From Sterolibacterium sp. (GTDB taxonomy: Bacteria; Pseudomonadota; Gammaproteobacteria; Burkholderiales; Rhodocyclaceae), in NCBI GenBank assembly GCA_023258955.1, contig JAHFRE010000006.1, forward strand, positions 1 through 55,606: a stretch of 55,606 nucleotides of DNA, given 5' to 3'. A program made the translations under genes and the position numbers. How positions within the stretch are numbered: the first letter of the stretch is position 1; the number at the start of each line of letters is the position of its first letter. Positions 42,315 to 51,826 of this stretch are shown piece by piece. Below the pieces are notes generated by a model. The model was given only the letters and a program-made list of their open reading frames with translations. It did no database searches and was not told the DNA's origin.

Positions 42315-45300
42315 ATGAACAAGGCAGCAGAATGGTTTCAGCGCGGCGTGGCCAGCCAGAATGCCGGTAATCCTTTCGAGGCGATCACTTGCTACGCGCA
42401 CGCGATCGCGCAAAGAGGAACGTCGCCAGAACTCCACTACAACTTGGCGTTCGCCCTGCAAACCATAGGCAAGGATGATGAAGCGCTGGCGCATTATCGA
42501 GAAGCCGTGCGCCTGAACGCGAGCTTCGCGGAGGCGCACAACAACCAGGGCAACATCTTCCACAACCGCGAGCAACTGGAGCAGGCTCAGAACAGCTATG
42601 AGCTAGCCCTGCAAATCAAACAAGACCTGGTTCAAGCTCGCTTCAATCTGGGCCTGGTGTTGAAGAAGCGGGGCCGGGTTACCCAGGCGGTAGAACATTT
42701 CCGCGCAGCCTGTCGATTGGCACCTGGCCACGTTGAAGCGTGGAGCAATCTTTGCGACTTGCTTCTGGCGCTCAGGCGCAATGAAGAGTGGCTGGAAGCT
42801 TTTCTCGAGGCCGAAAGGACATTGCCTACCTCGTCCTTTATTCTATTGACGGGTCTGGCGGCGTGCCGCTATCTCGGAGATTTTGAGCGCGAACGACGTT
42901 ATCTGGCTCGGGCGCTCGATTGGCAATTCGCCCCGCACGAATTGGACATGGCATCCCGCCTACTGCGCATCATTCAATATTTCGATGTTGGGCAAGAACA
43001 TTTGCTCAGCTTGTACCAGCGCTATAACGCACTCGCCTCGCTTGGACCGCGGCGCGATGTGCCGGCGATGCTGCCACGGCGAACCCGCGGTGACAAGTTG
43101 CGACTAGGCTATCTCTCACCGGACTTTCGTACGCACGTAATGGGACTGCTGATGCTCGAGGTTTTCAAGCGCCACGACCACGGCCAATTCGAGATCTATG
43201 CCTACTCGCTGGCCGACCCTCTATACGACGATGCGGTGACGACGAGCTTCAAGGAGTTGAGTCACAGATTCGTCAACATCGCCGGAATGAGCGAGCAGCG
43301 GAGCGCGCAGCTGATCGCCGAAGACGATCTGGATATCCTGGTCGATTTGGCCGGACATTCGGCCTACGGCAGGCCGCTCGTCCTGGCCTACAAACCGGCA
43401 CGAGTCCAGATCACCCATCTGGGCTATCACGGCGCCCTGGGGCTTGACACGGTCGACTACAAGCTCACCGATGCTTGCGCCGATCTTCCGGGGAATACAG
43501 ACTTCCTCCTCGAACAACTGCTGTTCATGGAAGGTTCGGTCTTTCCATTCCGCCACGTCGAAGCGGCACGGGATCATGGCTACTCGAGAACGACACTCGG
43601 TCTAGACGGCAAGTTCGTCTTAGGTGCCTTTGTGAACATCATGAAGTTGAGTCCGCGCTGCCTCTCAGTCTGGGCAAGGGTGCTCGATCGAATCGACAAC
43701 GGTGTGCTGGCGTTTTCCCCCCTCGACGAGATCGAGCATCCCGGTTTCTTGCGACAGGTGAAGGCCGCGGGCATTGCTGCTGAAAGGGTTGTATTCATAC
43801 CCTACGCCAAGGACGAGAGCATTGCGCGCGCACGTTACCGACTTGTGGACCTCGTGCTGGATACCTTTCCCTACAGTGGTGGTGATACGACGCTTGCCGC
43901 CATCGATATGGGCGTGCCCGTTCTCACCCTGGTGGGCCCGCGTCACAGCGAAAGGATTTCATATAGCATTTTGACGAATCTCGGGGTTAAGAGCACGATC
44001 GCTCACGACGAAGATGCGTTCGTGTCCATCGCCGTGCGCCTAGCGACCGACGTCGCGTTTCGCGAGAATGCGATGGAGGAGATTCAGGCGGGGCTGAAAA
44101 CCTCTCCGTTGGTGGATATGGTCGGCTACGTGCGCCGTCTGGAGCACTCCTATTTGCGCGCTGTGCAAGAACAAGGGATTCCTTCCACCGCTCTCGGTAA
44201 GCTGAGCGCAGACGAATTCCGATCGCTGTTTCAGGAGGGATTGCGCTTGCATCAGGCCGGCCAGTTGCCTGAAGCGGAGCAATTATATCGCCAGGTATTG
44301 GACGATCAGCCGGAACATGCACCGACGCTCTATATGCTGGGGATGTTGCTCAGAGCACAGGGGAACGTCGGGCAGGCTCGATATTGCCTCGAGCAGGCAA
44401 TCGAACGGGCGCCGCACTATGCCGACGCCTGGGCGGCGTTGGGACGCCTCGATGCTGGCGAGGGGCAACATGAGGCTGCCGTCGCCGCTTTCGCTTCTGC
44501 CATCGCCGCCCGGCCCGGCTCGCCGGAAATCCTGAACGATTTGGGTTTGGCGCTCAGCCACCTTGGGCGGCGGGATGAAGCCATTTCGACGCTGCGCGAG
44601 GCGGTCAAACTCAAGCCCAGCGACTCCGTCAGCCACTTCAACCTGGGAGTGGCATTGCAGAAGACCGGCGAACTGAACCAGGCGGTCGCCGAGTACAGCC
44701 AGGCCGTGATGCTGCAGGCCGATCACGCCGACGCCTGTTTTAATCTTGGGGTGGCGCTTCAGGACCTTGGGCAGCGGGAAGGCGCGGCTACCTATTTTGG
44801 ACGGGTATTGGAATTGCAGCCCAAGAATGCCAGGGCTTATCGGGCGTTGGGTGAGGCATTCCTATCTGCTGGAAAGGTCGAATTGTGGCTACAGAATTTT
44901 CAGCGCTTTGAACAGCAATGCGAGCCGGACTTGCAGCTTGCGCTATACGGCCTCGAGACCTGCCAATACCTAGGAGACCGCAAGAAGCGGGAGGCCTATC
45001 TGAGCGGTCTGCTGCAGCAAGCCTATCCCGCGAGAGACCTCAACGACTTGCTCGACGGTCTTTCACAACTCCTGTTTCTACTTCTCTATTTCGATGTGGA
45101 CGAACGCCAGATGTTGCAGCTCTATCAGAGCTACAACCTGGCTTTGCAGCAGGCCTTTCCTGAGCCCCTGGCCCTGCCTGAAGTACGCGGCCCGGGGAAG
45201 ATCCGCCTAGGCTACCTTTCGGCCGATCTGCGCAATCATGTCATGGGCAAGATGATCTACCAGGCGGTATGCCGCCACGACCGGTCGCGTTTCGAAATCT

Positions 45301-46307
45301 TCTTCTACTCGCTCTCCCAGGTGCAAGACACCTGGACAGAAATGTTTGCTGCCGCCGGCCACAAGCTCGTCAAATTGAGCGGCCTCGACGATGTCGCAGC
45401 GGCAAACCTGATCGCTCGGGATGAACTGGATATCCTGGTCGATCTGTCCTCTCATACGCAGGGCGCTTCGCCGGGCATCTTGAGAATGAAACCGGCACGC
45501 CTGCAAATCACCCATATCGCCAGCGCTGGCGCCGTCGGATGCGCCGGCATAGATTACAAGCTGACCGACCACTATGCCGATCTGCCGAGCGCACAGGCCT
45601 TTCTGCTCGAGACCCTGTTACCTATGCAAGGCTGCGTCTATCCCTATCGCCACATCGTTCCCGCGACCGATCACGGCTACGACCGAACCCGTCTGGGCCT
45701 GCCCGCGAATGCGCTGACCCTGGCCGCCTTCGTCACCCTGCTCAAGCTGAGCACACGCTGCCTGTCGATCTGGCGCGAAGTGCTAGAGCGCTTGCCGATG
45801 GCCTATTTGGTGTTTTCGCCCCTGAGCGTCGAGGCGCGGCCCTATTACCTGAAGAGAATCAGTGAAGCCGGAATCGACGCTGCGCGCATCGTGTTTATTC
45901 CCGCCGATGGCGACGAGTCTGTCAATCAGGCTCGCTATAGCCTAATAGACATTTCCCTCGACCCACTTCCCTACGGAGGTGCAAACGGGACGCTCGAAGC
46001 ACTGGACATGGGTGTGCCCGTCGTGACCCTTTGCGGCAAGCGCCACGGAGAGCGTTCGTCCTTCAGCATGCTGAAGAATCTCGGGGTGACGGAGACGATC
46101 GCGCAGACGGGACAGGAATATGTTGCCATCGTCGAACGCCTGGCGACAGACAGAAAGTTTTGCGATGCCGTTAGGGAGAAGATTCGATCCGGCCTCGTGC
46201 AATCCGAGCTTGTGGATATGGACGGTCATACCCGGAAACTGGAGGCAGCTTATTTGCGGGCGCTGCGTGACAAGGGGGTGAGCGGTTTCGGCAGCGCGAT
46301 GGGCTGA
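42315..46307 (+). CDS. Duplicated TPR-GT41 (OGT/SPINDLY-like) glycosyltransferase
   Basis: A 1330-aa cytoplasmic protein made of two copies of the same layout. TPR repeats (about residues 1-160, for example YNLAFALQTIGKDDEALAHY) lead to a first GT41 domain (LRLGYLSPDFRTHVMGLLML, DLAGHSAYGRPLVLAYKPAR, VDLVLDTFPYSGGDTTLAAI). A second TPR block starts near 640 (EAEQLYRQVLDDQPEHAPTL) and leads to a second GT41 domain (IRLGYLSADLRNHVMGKMIY, DLSSHTQGASPGILRMKPAR, IDISLDPLPYGGANGTLEAL). GT41 enzymes add GlcNAc or other sugars to Ser/Thr or Asn of proteins. The ATG at 42315 is used; an earlier in-frame GTG exists. Confidence 0.9.
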   Translation: MNKAAEWFQRGVASQNAGNPFEAITCYAHAIAQRGTSPELHYNLAFALQTIGKDDEALAHYREAVRLNASFAEAHNNQGNIFHNREQLEQAQNSYELALQIKQDLVQARFNLGLVLKKRGRVTQAVEHFRAACRLAPGHVEAWSNLCDLLLALRRNEEWLEAFLEAERTLPTSSFILLTGLAACRYLGDFERERRYLARALDWQFAPHELDMASRLLRIIQYFDVGQEHLLSLYQRYNALASLGPRRDVPAMLPRRTRGDKLRLGYLSPDFRTHVMGLLMLEVFKRHDHGQFEIYAYSLADPLYDDAVTTSFKELSHRFVNIAGMSEQRSAQLIAEDDLDILVDLAGHSAYGRPLVLAYKPARVQITHLGYHGALGLDTVDYKLTDACADLPGNTDFLLEQLLFMEGSVFPFRHVEAARDHGYSRTTLGLDGKFVLGAFVNIMKLSPRCLSVWARVLDRIDNGVLAFSPLDEIEHPGFLRQVKAAGIAAERVVFIPYAKDESIARARYRLVDLVLDTFPYSGGDTTLAAIDMGVPVLTLVGPRHSERISYSILTNLGVKSTIAHDEDAFVSIAVRLATDVAFRENAMEEIQAGLKTSPLVDMVGYVRRLEHSYLRAVQEQGIPSTALGKLSADEFRSLFQEGLRLHQAGQLPEAEQLYRQVLDDQPEHAPTLYMLGMLLRAQGNVGQARYCLEQAIERAPHYADAWAALGRLDAGEGQHEAAVAAFASAIAARPGSPEILNDLGLALSHLGRRDEAISTLREAVKLKPSDSVSHFNLGVALQKTGELNQAVAEYSQAVMLQADHADACFNLGVALQDLGQREGAATYFGRVLELQPKNARAYRALGEAFLSAGKVELWLQNFQRFEQQCEPDLQLALYGLETCQYLGDRKKREAYLSGLLQQAYPARDLNDLLDGLSQLLFLLLYFDVDERQMLQLYQSYNLALQQAFPEPLALPEVRGPGKIRLGYLSADLRNHVMGKMIYQAVCRHDRSRFEIFFYSLSQVQDTWTEMFAAAGHKLVKLSGLDDVAAANLIARDELDILVDLSSHTQGASPGILRMKPARLQITHIASAGAVGCAGIDYKLTDHYADLPSAQAFLLETLLPMQGCVYPYRHIVPATDHGYDRTRLGLPANALTLAAFVTLLKLSTRCLSIWREVLERLPMAYLVFSPLSVEARPYYLKRISEAGIDAARIVFIPADGDESVNQARYSLIDISLDPLPYGGANGTLEALDMGVPVVTLCGKRHGERSSFSMLKNLGVTETIAQTGQEYVAIVERLATDRKFCDAVREKIRSGLVQSELVDMDGHTRKLEAAYLRALRDKGVSGFGSAMG

Positions 46308-46340
46308 TCTCCTGCCCATGTTGAGAGAAGCGAGCTCGAG

Positions 46341-48563
46341 ATGGACGTGAGCGAAACCATGGAGCGTGCCACCTTGCTGCATCGCGCCGGCAAGCTTGAA
46401 GACGCCCGCAGACTGTATGTCGATATCGCCGAGAAGGCCCCGGACGTCGCCGAGGCATGGCACCGCCTCGGCCTGATCGCCCAGGCAGCGGGTAAGCTGG
46501 ATGATGCCGCTGGCTACATGCGAAGAGCCGCCGAACTAGATCCGCGACAACCTCTGTACTTCTTTGGTCTTGGTCTGGTTCTCCAGGACCAGAATCGGCT
46601 CACGGAGGCGGAGGCGGCCTTCGTGCGGGCATTGGCGCTCAATCCTGACTTCGCTCCCGCACACAATCATCTTGGCGTGCTTTGCGAGAGCCAGCAGCGC
46701 TTCGATGAAGCACTGTATTGCTTTCGCGAAGCGGTTCGCAGCCACCCTGCTTACGCGCGCGCCTTGAACAACCTCGGGAACCTGCTCAGGCGCAGAGGCG
46801 GGTTGGCAGAGGCCATTGACTGTTTTCGGGAGGCAGTCCGCTCGAGCCCGGATTACCGCCTGGCCGTGGCAAATCTCGCCAGCGCTCAACACGAGGCCAA
46901 TGATCTGGCGGGTGCCGAGGAGAGCTACCGGCAGGCCGCAGCACTCGATTCAAATGACTTCGACACATGGTCGAGTTTGGGATTTGTGCAGATTGTACAG
47001 GTCAGGTTGGAACAGGCCGAACTGTCCTTCAGGCGAGCGCTCGCACTGAAGCCTGACAGCCCGGCACAACTGAACTGGCTGGGATATACGCTTCGCGAGC
47101 AGGGTAAGATGAATGAGTGTCTTGCCAGCTTTCGCCACGCGGCTGAAATCGATTCGGATAGCGTGCAAGCAATGTTGGGAGAGTGTCTTGCCTTGCCTCC
47201 CATCTACTTCGACGCCGCGGATTTGGGCGCTTGGCGCCAAAGGTTTGGTCATGGCTTGGCGCATTTGCGGCGGCAAGCCGAACGGCTCAAACGCCTGCCG
47301 GCAACCACGCTGCTGGCCCAACTGCAGTGGGGAAACTTCTTCCTCGCCTATCAGGGCCAGAATGATCGCTCGCTGCAAGCTGAATACGCCGCTCTCGTCG
47401 CAGACGTTCTGTCGGCCGCTGCTCCCGAGTTCTTCGAACCAATTCCTTACGCCAGGGACTTGTCCAAGCGCAAACTTAGACTGGGATTCCTGTCCAGTTT
47501 TCTGCGGCAATGCACGGTCGGATCCTATTTCAAGAGCTGGATCACCCTCCTTAACCGCAATCGCTTCGAAATCTATGTCTACTACACGGGTCATTGGCGC
47601 GACCCCGTGACTCAGGAAATTGAAGCCTCGGCTGACCATTATGCCCGGCTGACAAACATGCACGCCGGCGAAATTGCCCGCTGCATCAAGGCAGATCGCC
47701 TGGACGCCCTCATCTATCCAGAAATGGGGATGGATGCTACCGGATACATGCTCGGTGCAATGCGCCTGGCATCGGTCCAGTGTGCTGCCTGGGGACACCC
47801 AGTTACCACCGGTCACAACAATATCGACTACTACTTGTCGTGCGCCGCGATGGAACCGGAAGACGCAGGCGACCACTATACCGAACAGCCTATCTTGCTG
47901 GGCGGCATAGGCACCTGCTATGTCTCACGGGCCTGCACCATTGCCGCCGATCGCGCGGGACTACATCTGCCAGCGGAGCGTCATCTGTATCTCTGCCCGC
48001 AATCCCTGTACAAGATCCATCCGGACAACGATGAAGCCCTCCTCGATATCCTGGAACAGGATATCGAGGCCACTTTGGTCTTCTTTGTCGGCATGTTCAA
48101 GACTGTCACCGCTGCTTTCATGAAACGACTCGAGCGGGGATTGGTGGCGCGCAAGCTGCCGGTTCAGAAGCGGGTCGTGTTCCTGCCGCGCATGGATCAC
48201 GATGGCTATTTGCTGGTCAATCGATCCTGCGACGTGATGCTCGACACGTTTCACTGGTCGGGCGGCAATACCTCGCTTGATGCGCTTGCTTGCGCATTGC
48301 CCATGGTGACGCTGCCCGGCAGCTTCATGCGGGGAAGGCAGAGCCTCGCGATGCTGAAGGCGATGGGGTTGAATGAACTGATCGCGCGCGACAAAACCGA
48401 TTATGTCGCGATCGCCCTGCGTCTGGGGAACGACCCCGCGTGGCGCAAGGAAATCCAGCGCCGCATGGCGTTGAATTTCGACAAGGTATTCGCGGACCCA
48501 TCGCCCGTCAGAGAATTGGAGCGATTTCTCCTGACCCGCTTCGAGCAATTCGCCCCCATATGA
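46341..48563 (+). CDS. TPR-GT41 (OGT/SPINDLY-like) glycosyltransferase
   Basis: A 740-aa single-unit relative of the preceding gene. About nine TPR repeats fill residues 1-290 (MERATLLHRAGKLEDARRLY, WHRLGLIAQAAGKLDDAAGY, NNLGNLLRRRGGLAEAIDCF). The GT41 domain follows: KLRLGFLSSFLRQCTVGSYF, GAMRLASVQCAAWGHPVTTG, LYLCPQSLYKIHPDNDEALL, and CDVMLDTFHWSGGNTSLDAL with LPGSFMRGRQSLAMLKAMG. Its GT41 domain is closer to eukaryote-type OGT in having AAWGHPVTTG. It starts 33 nt after the duplicated enzyme. The acceptor is unknown; the Ser-Thr-Pro-rich product of the next gene is a candidate. Confidence 0.9.
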   Translation: MDVSETMERATLLHRAGKLEDARRLYVDIAEKAPDVAEAWHRLGLIAQAAGKLDDAAGYMRRAAELDPRQPLYFFGLGLVLQDQNRLTEAEAAFVRALALNPDFAPAHNHLGVLCESQQRFDEALYCFREAVRSHPAYARALNNLGNLLRRRGGLAEAIDCFREAVRSSPDYRLAVANLASAQHEANDLAGAEESYRQAAALDSNDFDTWSSLGFVQIVQVRLEQAELSFRRALALKPDSPAQLNWLGYTLREQGKMNECLASFRHAAEIDSDSVQAMLGECLALPPIYFDAADLGAWRQRFGHGLAHLRRQAERLKRLPATTLLAQLQWGNFFLAYQGQNDRSLQAEYAALVADVLSAAAPEFFEPIPYARDLSKRKLRLGFLSSFLRQCTVGSYFKSWITLLNRNRFEIYVYYTGHWRDPVTQEIEASADHYARLTNMHAGEIARCIKADRLDALIYPEMGMDATGYMLGAMRLASVQCAAWGHPVTTGHNNIDYYLSCAAMEPEDAGDHYTEQPILLGGIGTCYVSRACTIAADRAGLHLPAERHLYLCPQSLYKIHPDNDEALLDILEQDIEATLVFFVGMFKTVTAAFMKRLERGLVARKLPVQKRVVFLPRMDHDGYLLVNRSCDVMLDTFHWSGGNTSLDALACALPMVTLPGSFMRGRQSLAMLKAMGLNELIARDKTDYVAIALRLGNDPAWRKEIQRRMALNFDKVFADPSPVRELERFLLTRFEQFAPI

Positions 48564-48721
48564 TCGCCTGCTCCCGGGACGGGCACGCACCGTGCTTATC
48601 GCATGCAACTATCGACGGCAACAGGCAGCAGTCCAACGTTCGCCTGCCACGGTCGCAAACCTTTGCCACCACCGGCGATAATTGCGGCAATAATTGCCGG
48701 ATGACGGAGGCAGGACTGATC

Positions 48722-49432
48722 ATGAGCGTATCGACGAACGCCAACCTTATGAGCGTCTTCAACCCTGACGGGTCAGTAAAGACCCGGTATCAATGGGATA
48801 CGGATCGCGCATCGAAGACATATTCTGCTGCTGAACAGGCGCAATTGGATGCAGTGCAGGCCAAGTTTCTCGCGCCCTATATTTCGCAATACGCCTATCA
48901 AGCCACCGTTCAAGGCGACCAGCTGATGAATGACGTGGATACCTCTGGCCGGCACATTCAGGCTACGACAACGTCAATCGGTCCGACAAAGCTTTCACCG
49001 CAGCAAGTCGATCTCTACAGGCAAGCAAAGCAACAGGGTGCAAACCCGGCGGATCCGTCAAAGCTGCTGGATATGCTTGGGATTGCCAGGGAATGGGGAA
49101 CTCCCGCCAGCCAGCCGGCTACGGCAAAGGCCAGTACCCCCAGTACCCCCAGTACCCCCAGTACCCCCAGTATCGCGATAGACACCGTTCCACCAGGCAT
49201 CGCTAGCTTTGTCACCGTAGATGTCAATGGGAAGCCCCTCAACCACAACATTTCTTTGCCTGCCCCTGCCACACTGGGTGGAGGCCGGTTGAGTACCGAC
49301 GCTACGGGCACGCTCTATTACGCACCCGTTGGTAAGACGGCCTCGCCTGTTATCTTGGGATCGGATGTGTACAGGCAAATTGTGCTTGCCGGGTTCTTGG
49401 GCACTCTGCAAGGGACCTCCACTTCGGCTTGA
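48722..49432 (+). CDS. Unknown protein with an (STP)n tract, next to the GT41 genes
   Basis: A 236-aa protein; ATG 48722 is chosen because AGGA lies just upstream and the N-terminus is compact (MSVSTNANLMSVFNPDGSVK). The N-terminal part is helical and Gln-rich (SAAEQAQLDAVQAKFLAPYI, LSPQQVDLYRQAKQQGANPA). A linker STPSTPSTPSTPS is coded by a 9-bp tandem repeat, followed by a beta-rich C-terminus (GIASFVTVDVNGKPLNHNIS, GGGRLSTDATGTLYYAPVGK). No signal peptide is seen and I recognise no family. The Thr/Ser-Pro linker is the kind of sequence that is O-glycosylated, so it may be an acceptor for the upstream enzymes (inference). Confidence 0.65.
   Translation: MSVSTNANLMSVFNPDGSVKTRYQWDTDRASKTYSAAEQAQLDAVQAKFLAPYISQYAYQATVQGDQLMNDVDTSGRHIQATTTSIGPTKLSPQQVDLYRQAKQQGANPADPSKLLDMLGIAREWGTPASQPATAKASTPSTPSTPSTPSIAIDTVPPGIASFVTVDVNGKPLNHNISLPAPATLGGGRLSTDATGTLYYAPVGKTASPVILGSDVYRQIVLAGFLGTLQGTSTSA
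49133..49168 (+). repeat. 9-bp tandem repeat (AGTACCCCC)4
   Basis: Four perfect copies of AGTACCCCC plus a partial fifth encode the Ser-Thr-Pro linker. Copy-number changes stay in frame and would alter only the linker length. Confidence 0.9.
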
Positions 49433-49532
49433 CTGTAGGTAGTCCATTTGCCGGCGAGAGCGGCGTGGCGTGGTAACGAATTTCGCCGTCTCGTTCGCAC
49501 CATCATCTCTTCTGCCTCGGGAGAATGATGCC

Positions 49533-49868
49533 ATGGCCCAGAAAACACATCGTCAGCCTGGACGGGCTGGCGAAGTTGCGGGCTGGATACCAGCAGACAT
49601 CGAACCCGGCCCGCACACAGGTGACCGGGTCAAGTCTGTCTCGTTGCTAGTCGTCAATATCGAAGGCAAAGCCGAAGCTGTCTTTGACGATGATGGTCAT
49701 CCACTGCTCGACCCATCGGACTTGCCTCTAGAACTCAACGACAATAGCAATCGACCGGCAGAGCCGGGGGATCTCCCTTGGGGTTTAGACAACACCCGAC
49801 TTTGCAGCCCGTACAAACGGTTGCGCTATGTGCGACACCGAACAGTCTTTCGGAATCGTGTTGGGTAG
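49533..49868 (+). CDS. Small unknown protein
   Basis: A 111-aa protein from ATG 49533, following CGGGAGAATG. It contains VKSVSLLVVNIEGKAEAVFD, DDGHPLLDPSDLPLELNDN and a basic C-terminus (YKRLRYVRHRTVFRNRVG). It has no signal peptide or membrane helix. I recognise no family. Codon use looks ordinary in the first 80 codons, but the C-terminal Arg-rich end runs into a region that could be non-coding, so the gene may be truncated by a frameshift. It lies between the (STP)n protein and the RCC1-repeat protein. Confidence 0.45.
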   Translation: MAQKTHRQPGRAGEVAGWIPADIEPGPHTGDRVKSVSLLVVNIEGKAEAVFDDDGHPLLDPSDLPLELNDNSNRPAEPGDLPWGLDNTRLCSPYKRLRYVRHRTVFRNRVG

Positions 49869-49912
49869 ATTGTCGAGACTCCACCTTCCGAACATCGCTT
49901 GATTGCCGAACC

Positions 49913-51826
49913 ATGAAGAATTCATGCAATCTCTTGCAATCAAAGTCGACCGCAGCCCTTCTGGTTGCAACGCTCTTGATTGTTTCCATGTCTCCACCTA
50001 CGGCTGCTGCCGCAGCGCAGCTTGGATATATCTCGGCGGGGGACTCCACTTCGTTTGCCCTGAAGACGGACAGCAGCCTTTGGGGTTGGGGGGGGAACGC
50101 TGTTGGGGAAATGGGCGACGGCACGCTCACCGACCATGCCACACCTATGATGATCGGCAAGGGGTTCACCGCCGTGTCGGCAAGATATCACCACGTTATG
50201 GCATTGAAGGCCGACGGTAGTCTGTGGGCTTGGGGGTGGAACGCTTCAGGCCAATTGGGCGACGGGACCACCATCAACCGCTCCACGCCGGTGTTGATCG
50301 GTTACGGATACAGCGACGTTGCCTCGGGAATGATGTTTACGATGGCCCTGAAGTACGACGGTAGCCTGTGGGCTTGGGGGGGGAACGGTGCTGGCCAATT
50401 GGGCGACGGAACCACCACCAGCCGCTCTACGCCCGTGTTGATCGGCTACGGCTACAGCGCTGTGGCAGCAGGTTACGACAACGCTGCGGCCCTGGGGACC
50501 GGCGGCAGCCTTTGGGCATGGGGCGCGAACCTATATGGTCAACTTGGTGACGGCACGACCACAGGCAGCAGCAGACCTGTGATGATCGGCAGTGGCTACA
50601 AAGCCGTGGAGTCGGGCTACGGCCACACGCTAGGGCTAAAGGACGACGGCGGCCTATGGATGTGGGGCTGGAGCGGCGTCGGCACTGCCGGAATCAGCAG
50701 CGGGCCCGTACTGATCGGCAGCGGCTACCGGACGCTGCAGTCGGGGATGTACCACACGATAGCGCTCAAGTCCGACGGCAGCCTATGGGCGTGGGGCGTG
50801 AATGTGTTCGGCCAACTGGGCGATGGAACGTTCACTGACCGTGTCACACCCGTTCTGATCGGCGCAGGCTACTCCGCCGTGGCAGTGGGAAGAACCCACA
50901 CGCTGGCGGTGAAGTTCGACGGCAGCCTCTGGGCGTGGGGAGGGAACTACTATGGCCAACTGGGAGACGGCAACGTAGCCGCCGACGTCGGCACGACGAT
51001 ACCCAGTCAAGTGCCGGGCATGAATCTCGGGGTGCCGTCAGAGATGACTACGGTGACCGGCCTGTGGTGGAATCCCGCAGAATCCGGCTGGGGTATCAAC
51101 TTCAACCAGCAAGCCAACGTACTGTTTGCCTCGCTATTCACCTACGACCTGGCGGGACGCCCGCTCTGGCTCGTCATGTCCCACGGCGTCAGGCAGGCGG
51201 ACAGCAATACCTTCGTTGGCGATCTCTATCTCACAACCGGATCGGCATTCAACGCCCAGCCCTTCAACCCGATTACTTCGTCCAACATGACCAAGGTCGG
51301 CACCCTGTCGGTAGCGTATTCGAGCGCGAACGCGGCGACGCTGAATTACTCGGTCAACGGTGCGGCCGTGACCAAAACGATACAGCCGCTGGTGTTCGGC
51401 TCGAGGGCGGCACAGTGCCAACTCACAGCATCAGCGCGCACGGCGCTCACCAACTACCAGGACCTTTGGTGGAATCCAGCGGAGTCCGGCTGGGGCGTCA
51501 ACGTCACGCACCAGGACAACACGCTCTTCGCCACGCTGTTCACCTACGACGCCACGGGCAAGGGACTGTGGTTGGTGATGTCGGCTGGGGTCAGGCAGAC
51601 CGATGGCTCCTATCTCGGCGACCTCTACCAAACCACCGGATCGGCGTTTAATGCCCAGCCATTCACCCCGATCACCTCGGCCAGCATAGACAAGGTCGGG
51701 ACCATGCAGTTCCGCTTCACGGATGGCATCAGCGGCACGCTGGCCTACACGGTAAACGGAATATACGTATTCAAGGCGATCAACCGACAGGAATTCTCGA
51801 CGCCGCTTCCGGCGTGCTCGAGCTAG
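49913..51826 (+). CDS. Secreted RCC1-repeat protein with two W-rich domains
   Basis: A 637-aa secreted protein; ATG 49913 gives a signal peptide (LLVATLLIVSMSPPTAAAAA). Residues 40-365 hold about seven RCC1-type repeats of roughly 50 residues, such as ALKYDGSLWAWGGNGAGQLG and DGTTTSRSTPVLIGYGYSAV, which should form a seven-bladed propeller. Two W-rich domains follow at about 383-500 (LWWNPAESGWGINFNQQ) and 519-637 (LWWNPAESGWGVNVTHQ), each with ASLFTYD or ATLFTYD, YLTTGSAFNAQPF or YQTTGSAFNAQPF, and VGTLSV or VGTMQF. The same domain pair is in the protein at 30779-35614, joined to a different propeller. Probably extracellular. Confidence 0.85.
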   Translation: MKNSCNLLQSKSTAALLVATLLIVSMSPPTAAAAAQLGYISAGDSTSFALKTDSSLWGWGGNAVGEMGDGTLTDHATPMMIGKGFTAVSARYHHVMALKADGSLWAWGWNASGQLGDGTTINRSTPVLIGYGYSDVASGMMFTMALKYDGSLWAWGGNGAGQLGDGTTTSRSTPVLIGYGYSAVAAGYDNAAALGTGGSLWAWGANLYGQLGDGTTTGSSRPVMIGSGYKAVESGYGHTLGLKDDGGLWMWGWSGVGTAGISSGPVLIGSGYRTLQSGMYHTIALKSDGSLWAWGVNVFGQLGDGTFTDRVTPVLIGAGYSAVAVGRTHTLAVKFDGSLWAWGGNYYGQLGDGNVAADVGTTIPSQVPGMNLGVPSEMTTVTGLWWNPAESGWGINFNQQANVLFASLFTYDLAGRPLWLVMSHGVRQADSNTFVGDLYLTTGSAFNAQPFNPITSSNMTKVGTLSVAYSSANAATLNYSVNGAAVTKTIQPLVFGSRAAQCQLTASARTALTNYQDLWWNPAESGWGVNVTHQDNTLFATLFTYDATGKGLWLVMSAGVRQTDGSYLGDLYQTTGSAFNAQPFTPITSASIDKVGTMQFRFTDGISGTLAYTVNGIYVFKAINRQEFSTPLPACSS

